A DNA stretch of 64,000 nucleotides from the NCBI GenBank assembly GCA_049644325.1, contig JBARRR010000041.1:33677-97676 (forward strand). Reading direction: 5' to 3'. Positions 25,630-33,578 of this stretch are shown here, one piece after another (within the stretch, counting starts at the first letter, position 1; every line of letters begins with the position of its first letter). Origin of the DNA: DASZHA01 sp049644325 (GTDB lineage Bacteria; Chloroflexota; Dormibacteria; DASZGP01). The translations under genes and the position numbers were made by a program. The notes under the pieces are model-generated. The model saw only the letters and a program-made list of their open reading frames with translations. It was not told the origin of the DNA and did not search any database.

Positions 25630-26541
25630 ATGAGCGTGGCCGGCAGCATCCTCGATCTTGTCGGCAACACGCCGGTGATTCGTGTCCACCTCTTCGAGGA
25701 GAGCCACCCCGGCGTGGAGTTCTACGCCAAAGCGGAGTGGTTCAACCCCGGGGGCTCGGTCAAGGATCGACCCGCCAAGCGCATGATCGAGGAGGCGGAG
25801 AAGTCGGGCGAGCTGACGCCTGACAGGATCATCCTCGACTCAACCTCGGGCAACACCGGGATCGGCTACGCCCTGGTGGCCGCGGCCAAGGGCTACCGGC
25901 TGCGGCTGGTGATGCCCGGGAACGTCAGCAAGGAGCGGATCGAGACAGTGCGGGCCTATGGCGCGGAGATCACCTTCTCGGACCCGGGGGAGGGGTCCGA
26001 CGGCGCCATCCTGGTGGCCCGTCAGATGGTCGAGGAGCATCCAGACCTCTACTACATGCCCGACCAGTACAACAACCCCAATAACCCCCGCGCCCACTAC
26101 GACACCACCGCCCCCGAGATCATCGAGCAGACGGGGGGCCGGATCACCCATTTTGTGGCCGGCCTGGGCACCAGCGGCACCATTGTCGGTACCGGCCAGC
26201 GGCTGCACGAGCACAATCCCGAGATCAAGGTCGTGGCGGTGCAGCCGTCAAGCAGCTGGCATGGCCTCGAGGGCCTCAAACACATCCCCACCGCCATCCG
26301 CCCGGGAATCTACGACGAGACCGTCCACGACCTTCTCCTTGACGTCGAGACCGAGGACGCCTACGACCTGGCCCGCCGGCTGGCCCGCACCGAGGGCATC
26401 CTCGCCGGCCACAGCTCCGGCGCCGCGCTGTGGGGCGCGGCCCAGGTCACCCAGGACCTGGACGAGGCGGTGGTGGTGATGATCTTCCCCGACGGCGGCG
26501 ACCGCTACCTCTCCGGCGGGCTGTACGTGAATAACCTCTAG
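25630..26541 (+). CDS. cysM: Cysteine synthase, CysM-like
   Basis: A 303-residue PLP enzyme of the cysteine synthase fold. The PLP lysine is in GGSVKDRPA, the substrate loop STSGNTGIG follows, and GLGTSGTIVGTG binds the PLP phosphate. It makes cysteine from O-acetylserine or O-phosphoserine and a sulfide donor. The next gene, two bases away, encodes a Mec-like JAMM peptidase, as in the mec-cysO-cysM group of actinobacteria, which suggests a carrier-protein thiocarboxylate as sulfur donor. No carrier gene is adjacent. Confidence 0.87.
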   Translation: MSVAGSILDLVGNTPVIRVHLFEESHPGVEFYAKAEWFNPGGSVKDRPAKRMIEEAEKSGELTPDRIILDSTSGNTGIGYALVAAAKGYRLRLVMPGNVSKERIETVRAYGAEITFSDPGEGSDGAILVARQMVEEHPDLYYMPDQYNNPNNPRAHYDTTAPEIIEQTGGRITHFVAGLGTSGTIVGTGQRLHEHNPEIKVVAVQPSSSWHGLEGLKHIPTAIRPGIYDETVHDLLLDVETEDAYDLARRLARTEGILAGHSSGAALWGAAQVTQDLDEAVVVMIFPDGGDRYLSGGLYVNNL

Positions 26542-26542
26542 G

Positions 26543-26956
26543 GTGCGGATCGCGCCGCAGCTCCGGCAGCAGATGGCCGCAATGGGGGAGGCCGCCTACC
26601 CCAACGAGGGCTGTGGCATCTTCCTGGGGACCCCGGGCGATGATCCTGATGTGGTCGAGGTGCGCCTGGCGACCAACCTCCGCCAGGACCGCGCCCGCGA
26701 TCGATACGTCATGGACCCCAAGGACATCATGCTGGCGGAGCGGGAGGCCGAGGCCCGCGGCCTGGAGGTGCTCGGCTTCTGGCACACCCATCCCGACCAC
26801 CCGGCGCGGCCGTCGCAGTACGACGCCGAGCATGCCTGGCCAGAGTACGTTTACGTAATCATGGCGATCGAGGCGGGCAAGCTGGCCGAGGTCACCGCCT
26901 GGGTCCTGGAGTCGGAGACGCCGCCCGTCTTCGCGGAGACGGCCCTCAGCGGTTGA
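26543..26956 (+). CDS. JAMM/MPN+ metalloprotease (Mec-like)
   Basis: A 137-residue JAMM domain protein from a GTG start. The zinc-binding motif is complete: Glu in YPNEGCGIFLG, then HTHPDHPARPSQYD (HxH...S...D). Mec enzymes in actinobacteria release cysteine from the CysO-cysteine adduct made by CysM. Pairing with cysM supports the same role here. The matching ThiS/CysO-like carrier must be elsewhere, since none is present nearby. Confidence 0.83.
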   Translation: MRIAPQLRQQMAAMGEAAYPNEGCGIFLGTPGDDPDVVEVRLATNLRQDRARDRYVMDPKDIMLAEREAEARGLEVLGFWHTHPDHPARPSQYDAEHAWPEYVYVIMAIEAGKLAEVTAWVLESETPPVFAETALSG

Positions 26957-26957
26957 G

Positions 26958-27680
26958 CTAGGCCGGGGTCACCGGGGCGGCCGCGGGCGGCGCCGGTGGG
27001 GGAGCGCCGTCACCCAGCGAGTACTCGTAGTAGCGCAGGACTCCGGCCTGCACGGCATACGCGTAGGCCAGGGTAAAGATGACCCCGATGCAGCAGGCGT
27101 AGGTCCCCAGGCCGCCGAGGAAGTTGGCAGCGTAGAAGAGCAGCGCTGCGATCACCGTGTTGCCCAGGTTGTGGCGCGCGATGCCCAGGACGTACGAGGG
27201 GCTGACCCCGGCGGAGACGCCGCCCCGCTCGCTGGCGATGATGATTGCCGGTTGCAGCACCTGCACCACCAGGGCAAAGGCGATGCCGATAAAGAGGAGC
27301 AGGTAGTAGATCAGGATGCCCAGCCCGATGCCGGCGCTGGCGGCGTCGGAGGCGCCGGAGCCTCTCGGACCGGAGGTGGCGGCGGCGGCGGCGATGAAGA
27401 TGAAGAAGATGACGTAGGCGCCGAGAAAGACGACGATCACCGGCAGGTACCACACCAGCAGCGCCAGGAAGGCATGCCAGCCGCGGCCGATGTAGCCCAG
27501 GCCCGCCGGGGGCAGGTCGGTTCGGCCCTGGCGGTAGTAGTCGAGGGTGGTCAGCTCCCAGCCCAGCAGGTTGATCCACCCGACGATGGGGATCAGGGCG
27601 ATCAGGCCCATGAGGGCGAAGGCTCCGAACCACCCCGGGGACTTGAAGGGAAGCGTGAAAACGGCGCCCACACCTGGCAT
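26958..27680 (-). CDS. DUF4013 membrane protein
   Basis: A protein of about 240 residues with around five membrane helices. It begins AVFTLPFKSPGWFGAFALMGLIALIPIVGWI, and GWELTTLDYYRQGRTDLPP is typical of DUF4013. The tail is a Pro/Ala-rich low-complexity stretch. An ATG three codons further upstream (27689) is also possible. The family function is unknown. Confidence 0.72.
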   Translation of the reverse strand: MPGVGAVFTLPFKSPGWFGAFALMGLIALIPIVGWINLLGWELTTLDYYRQGRTDLPPAGLGYIGRGWHAFLALLVWYLPVIVVFLGAYVIFFIFIAAAAATSGPRGSGASDAASAGIGLGILIYYLLLFIGIAFALVVQVLQPAIIIASERGGVSAGVSPSYVLGIARHNLGNTVIAALLFYAANFLGGLGTYACCIGVIFTLAYAYAVQAGVLRYYEYSLGDGAPPPAPPAAAPVTPA

Positions 27681-27752
27681 GCGAGACACAGTACAACAGA
27701 ACCGCCGACCGCCATGGACGCCTCCGATCCGCCCGCTGTTAGCCTTCCGGAG

Positions 27753-29099
27753 ATGCCCCGTCAGAGCCAGTCATTGCCCCTGGTGGCCATCGTCGGACGC
27801 CCCAACGTGGGCAAGTCGACGCTGTTCAACCGCCTCATCGGCAGGCGGCAATCGATCGTGGATTCCGAAGCCGGCCTGACGCGAGACCGGCTCTACGGCC
27901 AGACCGACTGGCGCGGCCGCACCTTCGCGGTGGTCGACACCGCCGGCCTTGACCGCCAGGCTCGGGGCGAGCTGGTCGAGAACACGCAGCAGGGCACGGC
28001 GGTCGCCCTGGAGGAGGCGGACGCCATCATCTTCGTCGTGGACGTCCGGGCCGGGCTGACCGCGTTGGACACCGAGGTCGGCGACATGCTCCGGCGCCGG
28101 CGCCGGCCGATGGTGCTGGCAGCCAACAAGGCCGAGTCGCAAAAAGACGAGGGCTATCTGCACGAGCTGTTCGAGCTCGGCCTGGGCGAGCCAACTCCGA
28201 TCTCGGCGCTGCACGGGACCGGGGTCGGCGACCTCCTCGACCAGGTGGTCGAGGCCCTGCCCCCGGCCGACGAGTCCCTCGAGGACACAACCGACGCTGA
28301 CACCCTCTCGGTTTCGATCCTGGGCCGGCCCAACGTCGGCAAGTCGTCGCTCCTCAACAAGATCCTCGGCGACGAGCGCAGCCTGGTGGCCACCATCCCC
28401 GGCACCACGCGCGACCCGGTCGACACGGAGCTGGACTTCGAGGGCCGTCGGGTTCGCCTGGTCGACACCGCGGGCATCCGGCGCAAGGGCGTGACCAAGG
28501 GCGGGGTGGAGCACTACAGCGTGCTGCGCGGTCTTCGAGCCCTGGAGCGAAGCGACGTCGCCCTGATCGTGGTCGCCGCCACCGAAGGCATCCTGGCCCA
28601 GGACCAGCACATCGCCGGCTACGCCGTCGACGGCGGCAAGGGCGTGGTCCTGGTGGTCAATAAATGGGACCTGCTGCCGCAGGAGGAGCGCGATGACAAA
28701 GCCTGGCGGCGGAAGGTCGACAACGCATTCAAGTTCATCCCCGGCGTCCCCGTGGTCTATGCGTCCGCGCTCACCGGCCGGCGGGTTACCGACGTCATCC
28801 CGGCGGCGGTTCGCGTCGCCGAAAACCGCCGGCGGCGGATCGCCACCCCCGAGCTCAACCGCGTGGTGCAGAAGGCGATAGAGGACAACCCCCCGCCAAC
28901 TCGCAAGGGCAAGCAGCTCAAGGTCCTCTACGCCGCCCAGGGCAAGGAGCGGACGCCAACGATCGTGCTTTTCGTCAACGACCCCGACCTGGCCCATTTC
29001 TCCTACCGCAGGTACCTTGAGAACCAGGTGCGAGAGAAGTACGACTTCGCCGGCGTGCCGCTGCGCCTGCTGATGCGAAAGCGGGTGGAGGAGCGCTGA
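27753..29099 (+). CDS. der: GTPase Der (EngA)
   Basis: A 448-residue double-GTPase: first G1 motif GRPNVGKST, second GRPNVGKSS near residue 192, each followed by DTAG (VVDTAGLD and LVDTAGIR) and an NKxD-type motif (NKAE, NKWD). A C-terminal KH-like domain (residues about 360-445) ends FVNDPDLAHFSYRRYLENQV. Der acts in assembly of the 50S ribosomal subunit. ATG 27753 gives the usual N-terminus; ATG 27714 is possible. The stop overlaps gpsA (TGATG). Confidence 0.95.
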   Translation: MPRQSQSLPLVAIVGRPNVGKSTLFNRLIGRRQSIVDSEAGLTRDRLYGQTDWRGRTFAVVDTAGLDRQARGELVENTQQGTAVALEEADAIIFVVDVRAGLTALDTEVGDMLRRRRRPMVLAANKAESQKDEGYLHELFELGLGEPTPISALHGTGVGDLLDQVVEALPPADESLEDTTDADTLSVSILGRPNVGKSSLLNKILGDERSLVATIPGTTRDPVDTELDFEGRRVRLVDTAGIRRKGVTKGGVEHYSVLRGLRALERSDVALIVVAATEGILAQDQHIAGYAVDGGKGVVLVVNKWDLLPQEERDDKAWRRKVDNAFKFIPGVPVVYASALTGRRVTDVIPAAVRVAENRRRRIATPELNRVVQKAIEDNPPPTRKGKQLKVLYAAQGKERTPTIVLFVNDPDLAHFSYRRYLENQVREKYDFAGVPLRLLMRKRVEER

Positions 29100-30139
29100 T
29101 GGCCGCCTCCGACCGCATCGCCATCATCGGCGCCGGCAGCTGGGGTACGGCGCTGGCCTGCAACCTGGGGAGGGGAGGGGAGACCTTCCTCTGGTCCCGC
29201 GACCCCGAACAGGTCGCGCACATGAAGGCGGAGCGCCACAACCCTCGCCACCTGCCGGACGCTGAGTTTCCCAAGCAGGTGTATTTCACCGAGGACCTGG
29301 CGGATGCCGTCTACAACGTGCCCATCGTGATCATGGCGGTGCCCGCCAAGGCGATGAGCACCACCGCGCTGGCGCTATCGGCGGTGCTGCGCACGCAGGC
29401 GCGGCGGGGCACTGAGGGGCCGCTGGTGCTGAGCGCGGCCAAGGGGCTCGACCCGGACAGCGGGCGCCTCATGTCGCAGGTGCTGGCCGAGGCGCTGGGC
29501 GACCGCGCCACGATCGGGGCGCTGTCGGGCCCCAACATCGCCATCGAGGTGGCAACCGGACTCCCGACCGCCACCGTGATCGCGACCACCGACGGTCGCC
29601 GCGCCGAGGATGCCCAGCGCCGCATCTCGGGCAGCCGGTTGCGCGCCTACACCAATGACGATGTCGTCGGCGTCGAGGTGGGTGGGGCGATGAAGAACGT
29701 GGTCGCCATCGCCGCGGGGATCGCGGACGGCATGGAGGCCGGTGACAACGCCAAGGCGGCCCTGATGACACGCGGGCTGTCGGAGATGACCCGCCTGGGC
29801 GTGGCCACGGGGGCCCGGGCGCGGACCTTCGCCGGCCTTACCGGGTTGGGCGACCTGATCGTGACCTGCGCCTCGCCCCACAGTCGCAACCGGCGTGTGG
29901 GCATGGCCTTGGGCAAGGGCCAAACCCTGGAGCAGGTACTGGCGGGGATGACGGAGATCGCCGAGGGTGTCAACACCACCCGCGAGGCGGTGCGCCTGGG
30001 GCGGCGGCTCGAGGTCGAGCTGCCCATCGCCGAGGCGCTGGCGGCGATCATGTTCGAGGGCGCCGACCCGATGACCACCGCGGCCGGCCTGATGACGCGG
30101 ACGGGACGAAGTGAGATGGAGGGATTGGGACTCGGCTAG
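29099..30139 (+). CDS. gpsA: Glycerol-3-phosphate dehydrogenase [NAD(P)+]
   Basis: A 346-residue enzyme with IIGAGSWGTALA at the N-terminus, VPAKAMS, LSAAKGLD, LSGPNIAIEVA, and the catalytic Lys in GGAMKNVVAIAAGI. GLGDLIVTC and SRNRRVG are standard later motifs. It reduces dihydroxyacetone phosphate to sn-glycerol 3-phosphate for phospholipid synthesis. The ATG overlaps the der stop, a common gene order in bacteria. Confidence 0.95.
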   Translation: MAASDRIAIIGAGSWGTALACNLGRGGETFLWSRDPEQVAHMKAERHNPRHLPDAEFPKQVYFTEDLADAVYNVPIVIMAVPAKAMSTTALALSAVLRTQARRGTEGPLVLSAAKGLDPDSGRLMSQVLAEALGDRATIGALSGPNIAIEVATGLPTATVIATTDGRRAEDAQRRISGSRLRAYTNDDVVGVEVGGAMKNVVAIAAGIADGMEAGDNAKAALMTRGLSEMTRLGVATGARARTFAGLTGLGDLIVTCASPHSRNRRVGMALGKGQTLEQVLAGMTEIAEGVNTTREAVRLGRRLEVELPIAEALAAIMFEGADPMTTAAGLMTRTGRSEMEGLGLG

Positions 30140-30152
30140 AATCGAGGCCGGG

Positions 30153-30229
30153 CGGCGAGTGGCGCAGCTCGGTAGCGCACCAGTCTGGGGGACTGGGGGT
30201 CGCAGGTTCAAATCCTGTCTCGCCGACCA
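30153..30229 (+). tRNA. tRNA-Pro(GGG)
   Basis: A 77-nt tRNA with CCA encoded at 30227-30229. Acceptor CGGCGAG (30153-30159) pairs with CTCGCCG (30219-30225), discriminator A. Anticodon stem CCAGT/ACTGG encloses loop CTGGGGG, so the anticodon is GGG (codons CCC/CCU). T-arm is GCAGGTTCAAATCCTGT. It lies between gpsA and the next gene with no repeat of its 3' end nearby. Confidence 0.95.
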
Positions 30230-30259
30230 CCACTCGTCAGCAAACCGCTAAGGAGGCTA

Positions 30260-30487
30260 ATGAAGGTCTGGACCCTGGCCAAAGACGGCCACACTGTTGA
30301 GGTGACCGACACCGGTTGGATCAGCGGTCCGGATATCCCCTTCCTGGAGGAGGTTCGGCGGCTATTCGACGAGCCGCTGGACGAGACCGGCGCCTTCCCC
30401 CTTCCGGGGATGCGGGGGTACCAGGAAAAGCGCGTCGAGCAGCTGACCAAGGAGGGCTTCGATGTCGTCGAGACTCACGAGGTCTGA
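30260..30487 (+). CDS. Small hypothetical protein upstream of pyrF
   Basis: A 75-residue soluble protein with a strong ribosome site (AAGGAGG) before ATG 30260. Sequence shows KVWTLAKDGHTVEVTDTGWI and GYQEKRVEQLTKEGFDVVET. No known domain. It overlaps pyrF by 26 bases; the ribosome site for pyrF lies within its own codons, so the two are coupled. Confidence 0.65.
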   Translation: MKVWTLAKDGHTVEVTDTGWISGPDIPFLEEVRRLFDEPLDETGAFPLPGMRGYQEKRVEQLTKEGFDVVETHEV

Positions 30488-31331
30488 GGTGTCCGAAAGC
30501 GCGACCGAGACCGGCCAGGCACTGAGCTTCCGCGACCGCCTGCTGGCTTCCTGCGAGGCTCGTAAATCACACGTCTGCGTCGGCCTGGACCCTGACCTTG
30601 GAACCCTGCCCGAGGGCTTCAACCGGGATCCCGACGACCTCCTGCGCTTCACCACCGCGATCATCGAGGCGACGTCCGACGTGACCGCGGCATACAAGCC
30701 CAACTCGGCGTTCTACGAGGTCCTCGGCGCCCACGGATGGGAGGTGCTGCAGGCGGTGATCGCCGCGGTCCCTAGCGACATCCCGGTGATCCTGGACGCC
30801 AAGCGGGGCGACGTGGGCAACACTGCTCTGCGCTACGCCCAGGCCGCCTTTGACGTCCTGGGCGCGTCGGCGGTGACCGTCAACCCCTACCTCGGCGGCG
30901 ACAGCCTGCGGCCCTTCCTCAACCGCGCCGACCGCGGCATCTTCATCGTCTGTCGCACCTCCAACCCGGGCGCCGCCGACCTCCAGGATCTGCACGTCGG
31001 GGAGCGTCCGCTCTACCGCCACGTGGCCAGGCTGGCGCGAGAGTGGAACATCCTGGGCAACGTCGGCCTGGTCGCCGGCGCCACCTGGCCCGAGGAGCTT
31101 GCCGCCGTCCGCGAGGACTGCCCGGGGATGCCGCTGCTGATCCCCGGGGTGGGGGCCCAGGGTGGCGACATCGCCGCCGCCATCAAGGCGGTGGCCGGCA
31201 GCGAGGGCGACCAGCCGTTCCTGCTGTCCTCCTCCCGCGCGATAGTCAACGCCAGCTCCGGCGCCGACTTCCAGGAGGCCGCCTCGGGCGCGGCCCACGA
31301 CCTGCGCGAACGCATCGCCGCCGCTCTCTAG
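30462..31331 (+). CDS. pyrF: Orotidine 5'-phosphate decarboxylase (type 2)
   Basis: A 289-residue TIM-barrel enzyme. VCVGLDPDLGTLPEGF, AYKPNSAFYE, and the catalytic DAKRGD (with the Lys and Asp) identify it, along with the later LIPGVGAQGGD phosphate-binding loop. It makes UMP in pyrimidine synthesis. The ATG at 30462 is preceded by AAGGAGGG at good spacing; GTG 30489 is an alternative. It is followed by an ornithine cyclodeaminase-like gene. Confidence 0.93.
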   Translation: MSSRLTRSEVSESATETGQALSFRDRLLASCEARKSHVCVGLDPDLGTLPEGFNRDPDDLLRFTTAIIEATSDVTAAYKPNSAFYEVLGAHGWEVLQAVIAAVPSDIPVILDAKRGDVGNTALRYAQAAFDVLGASAVTVNPYLGGDSLRPFLNRADRGIFIVCRTSNPGAADLQDLHVGERPLYRHVARLAREWNILGNVGLVAGATWPEELAAVREDCPGMPLLIPGVGAQGGDIAAAIKAVAGSEGDQPFLLSSSRAIVNASSGADFQEAASGAAHDLRERIAAAL

Positions 31332-31340
31332 AATTCGCTG

Positions 31341-32558
31341 ATGCCGCACGCCGTGGTGGCCCTTGAGGGCCACGTCATCGACTCCCTTGCGCTACCCAAG
31401 GTCTGGGACACGATCATGGACCTCGGCGGCGACTTCGACGTGGAGGAGTTCCGCGTCGGCAAACACAAGGATGAGACGTCGTATGTGCGGCTGTCGGTGC
31501 AGGCCGACTCGGACGAAGTGCTCGAGGAGATCCTCAGCGCCATCCAGCAGTACGGCGCCGCCCCCATCGACCAGGCCGAGGCGCGCCTGGAGCCGGTCCA
31601 GCAGGAGGGGGTGTTCCCCAAGGATTTCTACTCCACCAGCAACCAGCCCACCGACGTCCGCGTCGGGGCCAAGTGGCTGGAGGTGGAGAACATCGAGATG
31701 GACTGCGGGGTGGCGGTCGACGGCGAACGCGCCTACTGCCTCCCAGTGGATGAGGCCCGCGCCGGCCAGCAGGTCGTCTGCGGCTACCAGGGCATCCGGA
31801 TACGCCCCCTGGAGCGGGCTCGCGACCGCGAGCTGTTCGGCTTCATGCAGTCGCAGGTCTCGGCCGAGAAGCCCAAGAAGCTGGTGATCCGGGAGATTGC
31901 CAGGACCATGCGCCAGATCCGCGAGGACGGCGGCGACATCCTCTTCGTCGGCGGCCCCGCCATCGTCCACACCGGGGCCGGGCGCTACCTCAGCTCGATG
32001 ATCAAGGGCGGCTTCGTCCAGGTGATCTTCGCCGGCAACGCGCTGGCAGCCCACGACATCGAGTCCTCGATCTACGGCACCTCGCTGGGCATCAGCCTGG
32101 AGTCCGGCCTCGGCGCCGAGCACGGCCACGAGCACCACATCCACGCCATCAACGAGGTGCGGCGCGCGGGGTCGATCAAGGCCGCCGTGGACACGGGCGT
32201 AATCACCCAGGGCGTGATGTACGAGGCCGTCAAGGCGGGCGTGGACGTGGTGCTGGCCGGCTCGATCCGTGACGACGGTCCACTTCCCGACGTGATCACC
32301 GACATGGTGGTGGCGCAGAAGCGCATGCGCGAGGCGATCCAGCAGCGCGACATCCGGCTGGCGCTGCTGGTCGGCACCATGCTGCACAGCATCGCCACCG
32401 GCAACCTGCTGCCGGCAACGGTGCGCACCGTGTGCGTGGACATGGAGCCCGCGGTGGTGACCAAGCTGACCGATCGTGGCTCCTTCCAGACCATAGGCAT
32501 CGTCACCGACGTCGAGTCGTTCCTGCGCGAGCTGGCTGCCGACCTCGAGTCGGGATGA
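31341..32558 (+). CDS. TIGR00300 family protein (LOR/SDH, ornithine cyclodeaminase-type)
   Basis: A 405-residue protein resembling the TIGR00300 / LOR-SDH bifunctional family, found in archaea, cyanobacteria and some other bacteria. It opens with VALEGHVIDSLALPKVWD and contains the Rossmann-like VGGPAIVHTGAGRYLSSMI and GNALAAHDIESSIYGTSLG. Characterised relatives convert ornithine to proline plus ammonia. Its stop overlaps the HDAC-like gene start (ATGA), so a joint role in ornithine/polyamine breakdown is plausible but inferred. Confidence 0.8.
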   Translation: MPHAVVALEGHVIDSLALPKVWDTIMDLGGDFDVEEFRVGKHKDETSYVRLSVQADSDEVLEEILSAIQQYGAAPIDQAEARLEPVQQEGVFPKDFYSTSNQPTDVRVGAKWLEVENIEMDCGVAVDGERAYCLPVDEARAGQQVVCGYQGIRIRPLERARDRELFGFMQSQVSAEKPKKLVIREIARTMRQIREDGGDILFVGGPAIVHTGAGRYLSSMIKGGFVQVIFAGNALAAHDIESSIYGTSLGISLESGLGAEHGHEHHIHAINEVRRAGSIKAAVDTGVITQGVMYEAVKAGVDVVLAGSIRDDGPLPDVITDMVVAQKRMREAIQQRDIRLALLVGTMLHSIATGNLLPATVRTVCVDMEPAVVTKLTDRGSFQTIGIVTDVESFLRELAADLESG

Positions 32559-33520
32559 CGGACGGCAGCCGCGCGCCGCTGCTGCTGACGCACCCAGCCT
32601 CGCTGCTACACCAGGCCCCGGGTCACCCGGAGAGCCCGGAGCGGCTGACAGCCATCGAGGCGGCGATTGCCGCCGACCCGGAGCTCAGCGCCCTGCCCCG
32701 GGCCCAGGCTGACCCGGTGGCGCTGAGCCTGGTCGAGAAGGTTCACCACCCGGGCTACGTCGCCAGCGTCGTCGACGCCGGCCGGCAGGTGGATGAGGAG
32801 CACATCGGCGGCTGGCTGGATGCGGATACGTGGATCGGGCCGGGGTCGCTGGAGGCGGCGATGACCGCGGCCGGGGCGGCCGTGGAAGCGGTGCGGCGGG
32901 TGCTGGCGGGCGACAACCTGAGCGCTTTTTCGCTGACCCGCCCACCCGGGCATCACGCCACCCGCGATGTGGCCATGGGGTTCTGCCTCTTCAACAACAT
33001 CGCCATCGGGGCCCAAGCGGGGCTCGACGCCGGGCTGGAGCGGGTGGCGATCGTCGACTTCGACGTCCACCACGGCAACGGGACCCAGGACATCTTCTAC
33101 GATCGAAATGACGTCTACTACATGTCTTGCCACCAGTGGCCGTTGTACCCGGGCACCGGGATCCATACCGAGCGGGGTAGGGGAGAGGGGGTCGGCTACA
33201 CCCTCAACGAGCCCATGGCCGCCGGCGGCGGCGAGGCCGGGTACCTCCAGGTCTTCGACGACCGCTTCGCCCCGGCGCTGCGCCAGTACCAGCCCGACCT
33301 GCTGATGCTGAGCGCCGGTTTCGACGCCCACGAGCACGACCCGCTGGCCAACATGCGCCTCACCACCGCCAGCTACGGTGTCCTCGCCGAGCGGATCCGG
33401 GGCTGGGCGGAGGAGCTCTGCCAGGGCAGGTCGGTCTGGTGCCTCGAGGGCGGATACGACCTCGAGGGCCTCTCGGGAAGCGTGGTCCAGGTGCTGCGCC
33501 ATCTCCGCGGCCAACCTTAG
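32555..33520 (+). CDS. Histone deacetylase-like amidohydrolase
   Basis: A 321-residue protein of the arginase/deacetylase fold. HHPGYV, the active-site PPGHHA, the metal ligands in DFDVHHGNGTQD, GFDAHEHDPL, and EGGYD are all in place. Bacterial members deacetylate acetylpolyamines or acetoin-related substrates. ATG 32555 overlaps the upstream stop. Coupling with an ornithine-converting enzyme favours an N-acetylated amine or polyamine substrate. Confidence 0.87.
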   Translation: MTDGSRAPLLLTHPASLLHQAPGHPESPERLTAIEAAIAADPELSALPRAQADPVALSLVEKVHHPGYVASVVDAGRQVDEEHIGGWLDADTWIGPGSLEAAMTAAGAAVEAVRRVLAGDNLSAFSLTRPPGHHATRDVAMGFCLFNNIAIGAQAGLDAGLERVAIVDFDVHHGNGTQDIFYDRNDVYYMSCHQWPLYPGTGIHTERGRGEGVGYTLNEPMAAGGGEAGYLQVFDDRFAPALRQYQPDLLMLSAGFDAHEHDPLANMRLTTASYGVLAERIRGWAEELCQGRSVWCLEGGYDLEGLSGSVVQVLRHLRGQP

Positions 33521-33538
33521 AGCCGAACTCGGGCGGGG

Positions 33539-33567
33539 TTGACACCCCGGGATTGCCCCTCAGAATG
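33539..33567 (+). promoter_or_regulatory. Candidate sigma-70 promoter for the SpoIID-domain gene
   Basis: TTGACA (33539-33544) lies 17 bases before AGAATG (33562-33567), or 16 before CAGAAT. The ATG of the next gene is at 33579. Proximity leaves a very short 5' leader. The match to the -35 consensus is exact and the -10 weak. Confidence 0.4.
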
Positions 33568-33578
33568 GCCTTATCCCC

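Noticed and set aside
27171..27752. N-terminal extension of Der
   Set aside because: It is antisense to the DUF4013 gene and unlike any Der; the family N-terminus begins at 27753.
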